From: Candidatus Omnitrophota bacterium
Lineage (GTDB): Bacteria > Omnitrophota > Gorgyraeia > Zapsychrales > Fredricksoniimonadaceae
Reading direction: 5' to 3'
DNA: 39,571 nt
NCBI GenBank assembly: GCA_021731625.1
Contig: JAKFXC010000098.1
Coordinates: 1-39,571, forward strand
Under the pieces are notes generated by a model that saw nothing but the letters and a program-made list of their open reading frames with translations, was not told the DNA's origin and searched no databases. The translations under genes were made by a program, and so were the position numbers. Below, piece by piece: positions 9,707 through 18,838 of this stretch (the stretch's first letter is position 1; every line of letters begins with the position of its first letter).

Positions 9707-9735
9707 TTGCCAAAATGGCCGGATTAAGGTATAAG
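9707..9735 (+). promoter_or_regulatory. Putative promoter TTGCCA-N17-TATAAG upstream of the YbaB-like gene
   Basis: Hexamers and 17-nt spacing read directly; 10-bp palindrome ACGCTAGCGT at 9738-9747 overlaps the expected start site. Confidence 0.5.
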
Positions 9736-9760
9736 AAACGCTAGCGTACTTGGAGGGACT

Positions 9761-10054
9761 ATGTTCGACAAAGTTAAAGAAATGCTGGAGCTCAAGAAAA
9801 AGGCCGACCATCTCAAAAAAGAGCTGGAAGCCACCATCATTGAGATTAATGAAGCCCGCGGGATCAAGCTGACCATGAACGGGGCCCAGATCGTGCAGAA
9901 AATCGACATCGATGAAGGGTTGCTCACCGCTGCCAATAAGAACCGCATTCAAATGGATTTACTTAAAAGTTTCAACAATGGCGTGAAAAAGTCGCAGCAG
10001 GCTGCGGCCCATAAAATGAGGAACATCCCGGGGCTCAACCTTCCGGGAATGTAA
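9761..10054 (+). CDS. YbaB/EbfC-family nucleoid-associated protein (likely)
   Basis: 97 aa; coiled N-terminus, VQKIDIDEGLL, C-terminal AAHKMRNIPGLNLPGM typical of YbaB; SD GGAGGG. Confidence 0.7.
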   Translation: MFDKVKEMLELKKKADHLKKELEATIIEINEARGIKLTMNGAQIVQKIDIDEGLLTAANKNRIQMDLLKSFNNGVKKSQQAAAHKMRNIPGLNLPGM

Positions 10055-10071
10055 AAACAGGAGGAGACACA

Positions 10072-10302
10072 ATGCCTTACGATGCCGCTTTAGATGTGGC
10101 CACATTCAAGGAAGTGATCGATTTTGAAAACACCCGCGTCACCGTCGGGATTTTTTCTTACAACGGGGCCCCCAAAAAACTGCAGATCACCCGCGAGAAC
10201 ATGATTGACGGGGCGTGGAATTTCACCAAGCTGGGACGTTTGAGCAAAGAGGAAGCCCAGGCCGCGGTGCCCATCATCATGAAAGCCATTGCGACGATGT
10301 AA
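10072..10302 (+). CDS. Small conserved-looking protein of unknown function (76 aa)
   Basis: ORF with SD GGAGG between the ybaB-like gene and greA. Confidence 0.7.
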   Translation: MPYDAALDVATFKEVIDFENTRVTVGIFSYNGAPKKLQITRENMIDGAWNFTKLGRLSKEEAQAAVPIIMKAIATM

Positions 10303-10310
10303 GGAGAACC

Positions 10311-10790
10311 ATGGCCGGCGAAGTGTATTTGACCAGAGAAGGTTTCCATAAGTTGCAGGCGCAGCTGGAGGCGTTTAAGAGCACCGAACGCAAAAAAATT
10401 GCCAAGGCCATTGCCGAAGCCCGCGCTCAAGGCGATATTTCGGAGAATGCCGAGTATGATGCGGCCAAAGAAGCACAGGCGCACAACGAGGCCAAGATCG
10501 CGGAACTAGAGACCAAGCTTTCGAATGTGCGCATCATTGAGAACGAAAACATCCCGTCTGACAAGGTGTTTATCGGTGCCATCGTCACCCTGCAGGACTT
10601 GGACAATGATGAAGAATTGACCTACATGCTGGTTTCGCCCGAAGAAGCCAGCTACGAGGAAAACAAAATCTCCGTATTTTCCCCCATCGGCAAAGGCTTG
10701 CTGGGCCACAAGGCGGGCGAGACGCTGGAAATCAAGGTCCCCGCTGGGATGCTTAAGTACAAAATCAAGAAAATCAAACGCCCTTCGTAA
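10311..10790 (+). CDS. greA: Transcription elongation factor GreA
   Basis: LTREGFHKLQAQLEAF, ARAQGDISENAEYDAAKEAQ, SPIGKGLLGHKAGETLEIKVPAG; start re-called at 10311. Confidence 0.95.
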   Translation: MAGEVYLTREGFHKLQAQLEAFKSTERKKIAKAIAEARAQGDISENAEYDAAKEAQAHNEAKIAELETKLSNVRIIENENIPSDKVFIGAIVTLQDLDNDEELTYMLVSPEEASYEENKISVFSPIGKGLLGHKAGETLEIKVPAGMLKYKIKKIKRPS

Positions 10791-12030
10791 CGCTTAATCC
10801 CAGCCATAGGCCCATCGATGGAAGCAGGGCAAAAATCACCCGGCTGAGCGTGTTGTCCAGCCACCAGCTGATTTCAAAGAAGGTGTTGATCTGATAGTAA
10901 GCCAACAGCACGACGAAGAATGAAACAAAGAACGCCACAAACGTTTTGACCTTTCCCTCCAGAACCGTATTTCGAAAGGCCACAATTCCAGCCAGCCACA
11001 ATAGCAGCAGGCCATTCCATTTAAAATTGATCACTTCCTTGTAGAGAAAAGTCAGGATGGTGGTCAGACGGCCAAGATCCGATGGTTTTTTCGCCGAGGT
11101 CAAGCCGTTGATAAAGGCCTCGTTGGGCGGGGCCATAAAAAGTGTAAACCATAGCGTGGGGATGCCTGCCACTGTGAGGGCGGCACCAAATCGCCGGAGC
11201 CAGACGCAATTGGTTCTATAGCGCCACATCATGAGCCCAGCCAGGATGAGGGCAGCAACCATGCCTTCGGTCTTGGTAAAACTTAAGAAACCTAAAAATA
11301 CCCCCATGAGCACCGGCTCATCGGCCCATAAGCAGATAAACGCGCACAAGAGATAAAGGCCGACGAGGATATCGCTGTATTGGCTGGCGCCCAGGGTGAT
11401 GTTAAAAGGCAGCAGGAAGGTTGCCGCGGTCAAAATCAAAGCCGGCAGCCAGTGCGTGCCAAAATGTCTAAGCCCGAACAATAAAAGTCCGGCGGTCAAA
11501 ATATAAAATGCCCCGGCCAGAAACAAGGGGCCGCCGGGATGCCCCCCGGTCAAGTCCCAAAACCACACATTGATGCACGGCAGCAGCAGAGGATATTGCG
11601 TGTTGCTCCGCCACAGAATCGGATCAAAGATATCCTTCCAGCGTTCCTGGCCTAGATAAATAAATTTCGCTTTCAAGTTCCAGCACGACCAGGCATCCCA
11701 GCCGCCCAAAGGGTAATGCCCGGCCTCGAGATAAATAAAAATTCCAATGAGGGCCAGAAGCGCAAAGCCCTGCCATTCAAAAATATGTTTTAGTTTTAAG
11801 GTCCGACGATTCAGCCACAGCCCGACGCCCAAAAAAAGACAGCTGATGGCAACCGGCACCCAAGGGATCACGCATCCCAGCACCAGGCGGGCAAAGAAAA
11901 CAATGGCGCCATTGATGCCGAGGCCTAAGGCCGCGCCTAGAAAAAATGCTAAAATGCCCCAATTGCGGTTGGTTAGCAGCCGCAAGCTGTAGATCCCCAG
12001 GAGAGTTGTTGCTAGCAAACCTAAGATCAT
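10774..12030 (-). CDS. Polytopic membrane glycosyltransferase-like protein (GT39/ArnT-like superfamily, tentative)
   Basis: 418 aa, about ten hydrophobic segments; LGGWDAWSCWNLKAKFIYL with acidic residue in first loop; converges with greA, 17-nt overlap. Confidence 0.65.
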   Translation of the reverse strand: MILGLLATTLLGIYSLRLLTNRNWGILAFFLGAALGLGINGAIVFFARLVLGCVIPWVPVAISCLFLGVGLWLNRRTLKLKHIFEWQGFALLALIGIFIYLEAGHYPLGGWDAWSCWNLKAKFIYLGQERWKDIFDPILWRSNTQYPLLLPCINVWFWDLTGGHPGGPLFLAGAFYILTAGLLLFGLRHFGTHWLPALILTAATFLLPFNITLGASQYSDILVGLYLLCAFICLWADEPVLMGVFLGFLSFTKTEGMVAALILAGLMMWRYRTNCVWLRRFGAALTVAGIPTLWFTLFMAPPNEAFINGLTSAKKPSDLGRLTTILTFLYKEVINFKWNGLLLLWLAGIVAFRNTVLEGKVKTFVAFFVSFFVVLLAYYQINTFFEISWWLDNTLSRVIFALLPSMGLWLGLSVTKGV

Positions 12031-12449
12031 AGGCGTTCGCCTTTGGGATTTTCCGCCAGAATAATGCCGGTGTTGCTGGCGGACAAGGGCACCAGCCCAA
12101 GCTCCTTGATTTTAGCGACGGCTGTTTCTGGAGTGGTGCAATCGAAAATCACCAAGGGAAGCGAGGTGTTATTAAGCTCTAAGACGGTGGGGGCCAGCAT
12201 GTATTGGGCCTGCTCGAATTGGGCAATGGACAACGGCAATGCCATGTCTTTGTCGGTGTAATACCCGGCCCGGGGGATATGGGCAAATAACGGTTGCAGG
12301 CCAGCAAATTGGGCCGCTAAATCATGCAATTGCATGCGGTGGGGTTGGGTCAATTGGGTGTACGTGCGGATGCTGAGTTGCAGCAAGCTCAAGCCGGCGG
12401 AAAGAGCCAATAACGTCAGAAAGACGGTTCGCAAAGAGAAGGAAGGCAC
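12027..12449 (-). CDS. Hypothetical membrane-anchored protein, GTG start, operonic with 10774-12030
   Basis: 140 aa with one N-terminal TM; 4-nt overlap with next gene. Confidence 0.65.
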   Translation of the reverse strand: MPSFSLRTVFLTLLALSAGLSLLQLSIRTYTQLTQPHRMQLHDLAAQFAGLQPLFAHIPRAGYYTDKDMALPLSIAQFEQAQYMLAPTVLELNNTSLPLVIFDCTTPETAVAKIKELGLVPLSASNTGIILAENPKGERL

Positions 12450-12550
12450 AAAGCAGATTCTACACGTAATTCCAAAACCAGACTAATACAAAATTAATTA
12501 TGGCGCCCCCAAATTTCCTTGTATAATTATCGCCACAGTATCCATTTAAA

Positions 12551-13579
12551 GTGAGGCATTCTCTTGTGGTTTCCATTGGTGTGATCGGCTGCGGGCATTG
12601 GGGCCCCAACCATATCCGTATTTTTTCCCAGTCCAATTCTTCGAAAGTTTTGATGTGCGCCGACTTAGACGAGGGCCGTTTAGCGGCCGTGCGCAGTTTG
12701 TATCCGGCGATTGAGACCACCAAGGACTTGAGCGCCATTTTCAAAAACCCGGCCATTGACGCGGTGGTTATCGCGGTGCCGACCAATCTCCATTTTGACT
12801 TGTCCAAAGCGGCCCTGGATGCGGGCAAGCATGTGTTGTGTGAGAAACCATTGTCTCTGGACCCGCAGGAATGTTTGGTGCTGGAAGAGCTGGCTCGTCG
12901 GCAGAAAAAAGTCCTCATGGTGGGCCATGTGTTTGTGTTTAACCAAGGCGTGGTGCAGATGCGCAAATATATGCAGTCCGGCGAATTGGGCAGCATCCAC
13001 TATGCGCATTCCGAGCGCACCAACCTGGGGCCGTTCCGATATGATGTCAACGCGTTGTGGGATTTGGCCCCGCACGACATTGCCATTTTCAATTACCTTT
13101 TTGACAGCAGCCCGGTGGGTGTATCCGCCCGCGGGCATAAATGTTTGGGGGGCAACCTGGAGGACCTGGCGTTCGCCACCCTGGATTATCCCGACAATGT
13201 GATGGTCAATGTGCATGTGAGCTGGGTGGACCCTAAAAAAGCCCGCCAGATCACCGTGGTGGGCGATAAGAAAATGCTGGTGTGGGACGACTTGGACACC
13301 AACGGGCCGATCAAGCTCTACGATAAGCATGTGGAAAAAACCAATGTGTATTACGAGACGTACGGGGAGTTTCAGCTATTGTCCCGCGAGGGCAGCATCA
13401 CCATCCCCAATGTTGCCAGCTCTGAACCCCTCAAGGCCCAAGCCCAGTATTTTATCGATTGTATCCACAACCATGCTGACCCGGTGCTGGCCAATGCCCG
13501 ACGGGCGCATGATGTGGTGCGCACCCTCTGCGCCATTTCAGAATCGATCAGCCGCAAAGGAGAATTGGTCAAGGTATGA
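12551..13579 (+). CDS. Gfo/Idh/MocA-family oxidoreductase (WlbA/WbpB-like sugar-nucleotide dehydrogenase)
   Basis: IGVIGCGHWGPNHIRIF Rossmann, HVLCEKPLSLDPQE; followed by WbpD/WlbB-like acetyltransferase. Confidence 0.88.
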   Translation: MRHSLVVSIGVIGCGHWGPNHIRIFSQSNSSKVLMCADLDEGRLAAVRSLYPAIETTKDLSAIFKNPAIDAVVIAVPTNLHFDLSKAALDAGKHVLCEKPLSLDPQECLVLEELARRQKKVLMVGHVFVFNQGVVQMRKYMQSGELGSIHYAHSERTNLGPFRYDVNALWDLAPHDIAIFNYLFDSSPVGVSARGHKCLGGNLEDLAFATLDYPDNVMVNVHVSWVDPKKARQITVVGDKKMLVWDDLDTNGPIKLYDKHVEKTNVYYETYGEFQLLSREGSITIPNVASSEPLKAQAQYFIDCIHNHADPVLANARRAHDVVRTLCAISESISRKGELVKV

Positions 13580-14139
13580 CACCGAGCAAATTTTTTAAGC
13601 ACGAGAAAGCATTGGTGGCGCCGGAAGCAGAGATCGGCGAAGGCACCCGGGTGTGGGCGTTTGCCAATGTCCTTGGGGGGGCCAAGATCGGCAGCCACTG
13701 CAACATTGCCGACGGCTGTTTCGTCGAGGGGGGCGCCGTCATCGGCAACCACGTCACCTTAAAAAATCAGGTGGCGGTGTGGGATGGGGTCAGTTTGGCC
13801 GACGACGTCTTTGTGGGCGCCGGCGTGACGTTTATCAATGACCGTTATCCCCGCAGCCACCGCAGTGACGCCTGGACGCTGGAAAAGACCACCGTGCACA
13901 AAGGGGCCACCATCGGCGCCAATGCCACGGTCCTGTGCGGATTGAGCATCGGCACCTATGCGGTGGTGGGGGCCGGAAGCGTGGTGACCAAAGATGTGAA
14001 GCCCCACACCATTGTGGCCGGAAACCCGGCCCGGTTCGCCGGCCATGCCTGCCGTTGCGGACGCAAATTAAATGACGCCCTGCACTGTCCCTGCGGGTCG
14101 AAATATCGCCTGGCAGATAACTCCCTGGTCCCGCAATAA
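13576..14139 (+). CDS. Left-handed beta-helix acyltransferase (WbpD/WlbB-like), Cys-rich C-terminal tail
   Basis: Hexapeptide repeats; GVTFINDRYPRS; tail CRCGRKLNDALHCPCGSKY. Confidence 0.88.
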   Translation: MTPSKFFKHEKALVAPEAEIGEGTRVWAFANVLGGAKIGSHCNIADGCFVEGGAVIGNHVTLKNQVAVWDGVSLADDVFVGAGVTFINDRYPRSHRSDAWTLEKTTVHKGATIGANATVLCGLSIGTYAVVGAGSVVTKDVKPHTIVAGNPARFAGHACRCGRKLNDALHCPCGSKYRLADNSLVPQ

Positions 14140-14140
14140 T

Positions 14141-14881
14141 ATGAATCCCCGTATCTTAGTCAGCCCGGTGGCGTACAATGAGAAGATCAAATTAAAAAAC
14201 GTCATCGAACGTTTTTTAAAAAGCACCTTGGCCGGCCGCGTCGATTATTTAATCGTAGACGATGGATCCACCGATGGGACAACCGAGATGATTGCCTCCT
14301 ACGGCGCGGCAGGGGTCAAAACCATCAAGCATCCGGTGCGCAGCGGCGTGGGGGTGGCCATCCGCACCGCCATCCATTATGCGCGCGCTCAGGGGTATGA
14401 GATCCTTGTGATCATGGCCGGGAATGATAAGGACAATCCTAACGAAATCCCGTTTTTGTTGGCCCCGCTGACGGAGGAAGGCTTTGACCTGGTGCAGGGG
14501 TCGCGGTATTTGAACAAGGCCGGCGGTTTCGGGGGGGACATGCCGTTGTACCGCAAATTTGCCACTCGCCTGCATCCCTTGATGTTTTCTCTGCTGACCG
14601 GCCATCGGATGACCGACACCACCAACGGCTTCCGGGCCATGCGCCTGTCCATGTTTAACAACGAGCAAATCCACTTGGACCAGGAGTGGCTAAGCACGTA
14701 TGAGCTGGAACCGTATATCCTGTGGAAGACGGTGAGTTTAGGCTATAAAATCAAAGAAGTGTGTGTGACGAAAATTTATCCGCCGCGGCATTTGGGCGGT
14801 TACACCAAGATGACCCCGCTGATTAGCTGGTGGAGCATATTAAAACCTTTGTTTTATTTGAAATTGGGGATTAAGAAATGA
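14141..14881 (+). CDS. Family 2 glycosyltransferase
   Basis: YLIVDDGSTDGT, VIMAGNDKDNP, NGFRAMRLS; start re-called from 14072 to 14141. Confidence 0.9.
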   Translation: MNPRILVSPVAYNEKIKLKNVIERFLKSTLAGRVDYLIVDDGSTDGTTEMIASYGAAGVKTIKHPVRSGVGVAIRTAIHYARAQGYEILVIMAGNDKDNPNEIPFLLAPLTEEGFDLVQGSRYLNKAGGFGGDMPLYRKFATRLHPLMFSLLTGHRMTDTTNGFRAMRLSMFNNEQIHLDQEWLSTYELEPYILWKTVSLGYKIKEVCVTKIYPPRHLGGYTKMTPLISWWSILKPLFYLKLGIKK

Positions 14882-15594
14882 AACTCTATGGCAAGAATCC
14901 CGTCTTAGAACGTTTGAAATCCAATCCATCGACCATACGGCGCATTTTGATCGAAGACGGGCATGCCGAATCCGCCTATATTTTTACCAAGGCCAAGCAG
15001 CATCGAATCCCGGTGTCCAGGGTGCCCTACAGCCAGATCCAGAAATTGGCCCGCAATGTCAACACCCAGGGAATCATGGCCGATGTGGATGAGTTTGCGT
15101 ATGCGGATTTTTTTGAACTTTTGGAAACCGCCCGGGAAAAAAAACTGGTCGTGATTTTTTTGGACAATTTGACGGATCCGCAAAACCTGGGGGGGATCAT
15201 CCGCACCGCTGGGGCCCTGGGGAATTTTGCCATCGTTCTGCCCACCCATGATTCCGTGGAGGTGACGGAAGCGGTGCTTCGGGTTGCCTGCGGCGGAGAA
15301 AATAATTTGTCCATTGCCATCGTCAGCAATCTGGCCAATGCCATCACCAAGGCCAAAGAAAACGGGTTCTGGATCGCCGGCACGGTCACCAAAGCTGGTG
15401 CGCCGCTGACCGGCGTGCGGTTCCAATTTCCCATGGGCCTGGTTTTGGGTTCCGAAGACAAAGGGGTCCGTGAAGTTGTGCGTAAAAAGTTGGATTGCGA
15501 AGTCATGATCCCTATGAAATACGAAAGGATGTCGCTCAATGTCGCGCACGCCGCGTCGATCCTCTGCTGGGAAATCACACGTCAACGCCCTTAA
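14878..15594 (+). CDS. rlmB: 23S rRNA (guanosine-2'-O-)-methyltransferase RlmB / SpoU family
   Basis: YGKNPVLERL, DNLTDPQNLGGIIRTAGALG, VLGSEDKGVREVV, IPMKYERMSLNVAHAASI. Confidence 0.9.
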   Translation: MKLYGKNPVLERLKSNPSTIRRILIEDGHAESAYIFTKAKQHRIPVSRVPYSQIQKLARNVNTQGIMADVDEFAYADFFELLETAREKKLVVIFLDNLTDPQNLGGIIRTAGALGNFAIVLPTHDSVEVTEAVLRVACGGENNLSIAIVSNLANAITKAKENGFWIAGTVTKAGAPLTGVRFQFPMGLVLGSEDKGVREVVRKKLDCEVMIPMKYERMSLNVAHAASILCWEITRQRP

Positions 15595-16147
15595 TTTTTT
15601 TGCCGAGGCCGGCCTGCTCAAACGCGTCAAGCGCAGTGGCTGGTGGGTGGCGGGCATTGAAAATCCCGAGACCGTGGCCGAGCATTGTTTTCGGTGCGCG
15701 GTGATTGCTTTTTATGTGGCCCACCACGAAGGGGTGGACCCGTACAAGGCCGCGGTCATGGCCCTCTTTAACGACATCCACGAAGCCCGCATCAATGACC
15801 TGCACAAGATGGGGCATTACTACATTGAGTTCCGCCTCGCCGAGCAAAAGGTGTTTTTCGACCAGATGGTCCGGCTGGATAAAAAAGTTGCCGCCGACCT
15901 TAAGCACCTGCGGGATGACTACGATGGCCAGAAATCGCAGCTTAGCCGGGTGGTGCGCGACGCCGACATCTTAGAATGTCTGGTGCAAGCCAAAGAATAT
16001 GTGGACAATGGGTACCCGATGGCGCGGACATTTTTTAACCGCGCCCCGGCGCATTTAAAAACACCGACGGCCAAGCAATTGTGGGCGCAGGCCCGCCGAT
16101 GGGACAGCCATGCCTGGTGGCAGAATGTGGTCAAGTTTGAACGCTAA
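15539..16147 (+). CDS. HD-domain hydrolase (YfbR/HDDC2-like)
   Basis: ENPETVAEHCFRCAVIAFY, FNDIHEARINDLHKMGHYY, VRDADILECLVQAKEY. Confidence 0.88.
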   Translation: MSRTPRRSSAGKSHVNALNFFAEAGLLKRVKRSGWWVAGIENPETVAEHCFRCAVIAFYVAHHEGVDPYKAAVMALFNDIHEARINDLHKMGHYYIEFRLAEQKVFFDQMVRLDKKVAADLKHLRDDYDGQKSQLSRVVRDADILECLVQAKEYVDNGYPMARTFFNRAPAHLKTPTAKQLWAQARRWDSHAWWQNVVKFER

Positions 16148-16898
16148 ATGGATGCTCACATGCGGGCTGCTGTTGGTGGCCGCCGGCTGCGCCACGTATA
16201 ACTCCGCTACCGGGCGCAATGAAGTGATTTTTATTTCCACGTCCCAGGAAGTGTCGGCGGGGCATCAAATCCACGGGGAACTCTCCAAAAAACATAAAAT
16301 CCTCAAAGGCACGGACGAAGCCGCCCGCCTGGAGCGCATCGGCCAAAAGGTGGCGCGGGTGTCCGACCGCCAGGATATCGAGTACCAATTTAACCTGATC
16401 GAAAGCGATGAGATCAATGCCTTCACGGTGCCCGGCGGGCACATTTATTTTTACACCGGCCTGTTCCGCCAGTTAAATACCGACGATCAAATCGCCGCGG
16501 TCCTAGGCCATGAGATTGGCCACAGCGCCGCCAAGCATGTGGTCAAGAAATTTCAGGCCGCCCTAGGATATAACGTGGCCAGGAATGTGGTTGTCAACCT
16601 ATTGGCCCTCAAGGCCCCTGGGCTGGGAAACGTGGCTGGCATGGGCGCGGACGGGTTGATGACGTTGGCCTCCTCGTCGTACGGACGGCAGGATGAATAC
16701 GAGGCCGACCGTTTAGGAATTAAATATCTCCATTTGTCGGGCTATGATGTCAATGGTATGATACAAATATTGACGCTGCTGCAGGCGCAAGACAAGGGGG
16801 GCAAAGGGGGGCTGGTGTTTTTACGCACCCACCCGTTTGCTAAAGACCGCGTCGTGGCGGCGCAGAAAACCATCGACGAGGTCAAAAAGAAGTACTAA
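16125..16898 (+). CDS. M48-family metalloprotease lipoprotein
   Basis: Lipobox VAAGC; HEIGHSAAKHV zinc motif; EYEADRLGIKYL; exact start uncertain (16110-16152). Confidence 0.92.
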   Translation: MWSSLNAKWMLTCGLLLVAAGCATYNSATGRNEVIFISTSQEVSAGHQIHGELSKKHKILKGTDEAARLERIGQKVARVSDRQDIEYQFNLIESDEINAFTVPGGHIYFYTGLFRQLNTDDQIAAVLGHEIGHSAAKHVVKKFQAALGYNVARNVVVNLLALKAPGLGNVAGMGADGLMTLASSSYGRQDEYEADRLGIKYLHLSGYDVNGMIQILTLLQAQDKGGKGGLVFLRTHPFAKDRVVAAQKTIDEVKKKY

Positions 16899-16904
16899 TT
16901 TGTT

Positions 16905-17204
16905 ATGGAGCGCATCGGTTTAGCCGCCAGTAAAATGGCCCAGGGCAATTTGCTCAAATACAACCTGTTCGTGGTCGGGATTTCCTGCCTGTTTGCCATA
17001 TTCTTGTTTGTCATTTCCGGCTTCTCCGTCCTGGCTGCCCTGTTCCTCATTTCCCTCATCCTGCGCAGTCTGCTGCCGCCGGAATTTTCCAGCAATTGGG
17101 TGCAGGTGGTCAAAATGTCTCTGATTTCTCTGGCCGTGGTCATCGGCATTCTAAACGTGCTGGCTATCATCAAGAATATTAAACTGGGCAAAAGGGGGCT
17201 ATGA
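16905..17204 (+). CDS. Small 2-3 TM membrane protein
   Basis: 99 aa hydrophobic ORF overlapping the histidine kinase start (ATGA-type). Confidence 0.65.
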   Translation: MERIGLAASKMAQGNLLKYNLFVVGISCLFAIFLFVISGFSVLAALFLISLILRSLLPPEFSSNWVQVVKMSLISLAVVIGILNVLAIIKNIKLGKRGL

Positions 17205-18790
17205 GCAACGACCAGTCATACCTACAGCAGGCGCTGGTTGAGTCCAAGGAAATTTTCCGCATTATCTTTGAGCATTCCCCCGAGGCCATCACCGTCACCG
17301 ACAAAGAAGAGCGGATCATGGCCTGGAACCCCATGGCTGAGAAACTTTTAGGCATGGACAAAACAGACTTGTTCAACAAACCGGTCCACGAGTTATACCC
17401 CATCAAAGAGTGGGAGCGCATGCGCGCCCTCAATATCCGCAAGACCGGTTGGCTGTCCGACTTAGACACCAAAGTCGTCCGCAAGGACGGCCGGCTGCTG
17501 GATGTCAATGCCTCCATCACCGTTCTTAAAGACAATAAGGGCCACATCATGGGGGCGATTGCCATTTTGCGGGACCTGTCCCGCCAAAAACTAGTCGAGG
17601 AACAGCTGGTGCAGGCCAAACTGGCCGCTGAAGAAGCCAATACCTCCAAAAGTGTTTTTCTGGCCAAAATGTCCCACGAAGTCCGCACCCCGATGAATGC
17701 GGTGATCGGGATGTTGGAGCTGACCCTTGACACCGAACTGACCGACGAGCAGCGGGACAATCTGAAAGTGGCCAAAGATGCGGCTGACAATTTACTCAGT
17801 TTGATCAACGATATCCTTGATCTGTCCCGGGCCCAGGCCGGCAAGGTGGTCATCGAGGAAGTGGAAATCAATGTGGCGGACATTGTCAAGAACGTGTGCA
17901 AGGCCCTGATGGTGATCGCCCGCCACAAAAATATCGACGTGGTTTGGGAGATTGACCCGAAAATCCCGCGCCTGATGATCGGCGACCCGGTGCGGCTGCG
18001 GCAGGTGCTTATTAACATCATCAATAATGCCGTCAAGTTCACGCACAAAGGTCAGGTGCAGGTGAAAGTCAAGGTCGAATCGTTTACCGCCAAGGACTGC
18101 ATCATCAAATTTGATGTGGTCGATCAGGGCATCGGCATTCCGCCCAAGAATTTGGCCACCATTTTTGACGTATTCACCGAGGCCCACAACACCACGGCCC
18201 GCCGGTTTGGCGGCACCGGCTTGGGGCTTGCCATTTGCAAAAAATTGGTGGAAATGATGAAGGGCACACTCTCAGTCACCAGTGTCGACGGACAGGGCAG
18301 CACGTTTTCGTTTTCGATCATTTTCGGCGTGGATGGCGAGCTGCTTAAAAAACATGCCGGCCAAAGCAGCCACGAGGGGGGGGTCGGCGCCCTTCCCGCT
18401 GCCATCAAGCATTTGCGCATTTTGCTGGCGGAAGACAACATGGTCAATCAGCGCATCGCCTTAAAGACCTTGGAAAAATTCGGCTGGACCGTGCACGCGG
18501 TGGCCAATGGCAAAGAAGTTTTGGATGCGCTCACTAAGCAAAGTTTCGATGTGGTGCTCATGGACGATCAGATGCCGGAATTGACCGGCATTGAGGCCAC
18601 GCAGGCCATTCGCCGGGAAGAAAAGCAGACCGGCATGCACATGCCGATCATTGCCATGACCGCCAATGCCATGACCGGCGACCGGGAGAAGTACTTGGCC
18701 GCCGGGATGGACGGATACGTGTCCAAACCCATCAACCGCAGCGCGCTGTTTGAAGAAATCGTCGGGCTGGTGAAGAAGCAATTGGAATAA
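17201..18790 (+). CDS. PAS-HisKA-HATPase-REC hybrid sensor histidine kinase
   Basis: PAS FEHSPEAITVTDKEERIMAWN; H-box AKMSHEVRTPMN; N-box INIINNAVKFT; receiver VVLMDDQMPELTG. Confidence 0.95.
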   Translation: MSNDQSYLQQALVESKEIFRIIFEHSPEAITVTDKEERIMAWNPMAEKLLGMDKTDLFNKPVHELYPIKEWERMRALNIRKTGWLSDLDTKVVRKDGRLLDVNASITVLKDNKGHIMGAIAILRDLSRQKLVEEQLVQAKLAAEEANTSKSVFLAKMSHEVRTPMNAVIGMLELTLDTELTDEQRDNLKVAKDAADNLLSLINDILDLSRAQAGKVVIEEVEINVADIVKNVCKALMVIARHKNIDVVWEIDPKIPRLMIGDPVRLRQVLINIINNAVKFTHKGQVQVKVKVESFTAKDCIIKFDVVDQGIGIPPKNLATIFDVFTEAHNTTARRFGGTGLGLAICKKLVEMMKGTLSVTSVDGQGSTFSFSIIFGVDGELLKKHAGQSSHEGGVGALPAAIKHLRILLAEDNMVNQRIALKTLEKFGWTVHAVANGKEVLDALTKQSFDVVLMDDQMPELTGIEATQAIRREEKQTGMHMPIIAMTANAMTGDREKYLAAGMDGYVSKPINRSALFEEIVGLVKKQLE

Positions 18791-18802
18791 GTAGGGACAA
18801 CC

Positions 18803-18827
18803 AAAATAGGGGCCAGCCCCCTATTTT
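18803..18827. repeat. REP-like palindrome AAAATAGGGG-CCAGC-CCCCTATTTT, copy 1
   Basis: Perfect 10-bp stem with 5-nt loop; same motif recurs at 25443-25466 and 25485-25508. Confidence 0.85.
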
Positions 18828-18838
18828 AAGGAGATAAA

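Noticed and set aside
12498-12527. Promoter for the oxidoreductase at 12551 (TATAAT at 12522-12527)
   Set aside because: -10 is exact but the best -35 (TTATGG, 18-nt spacer) is poor; plausible but not strong enough to list as a feature.
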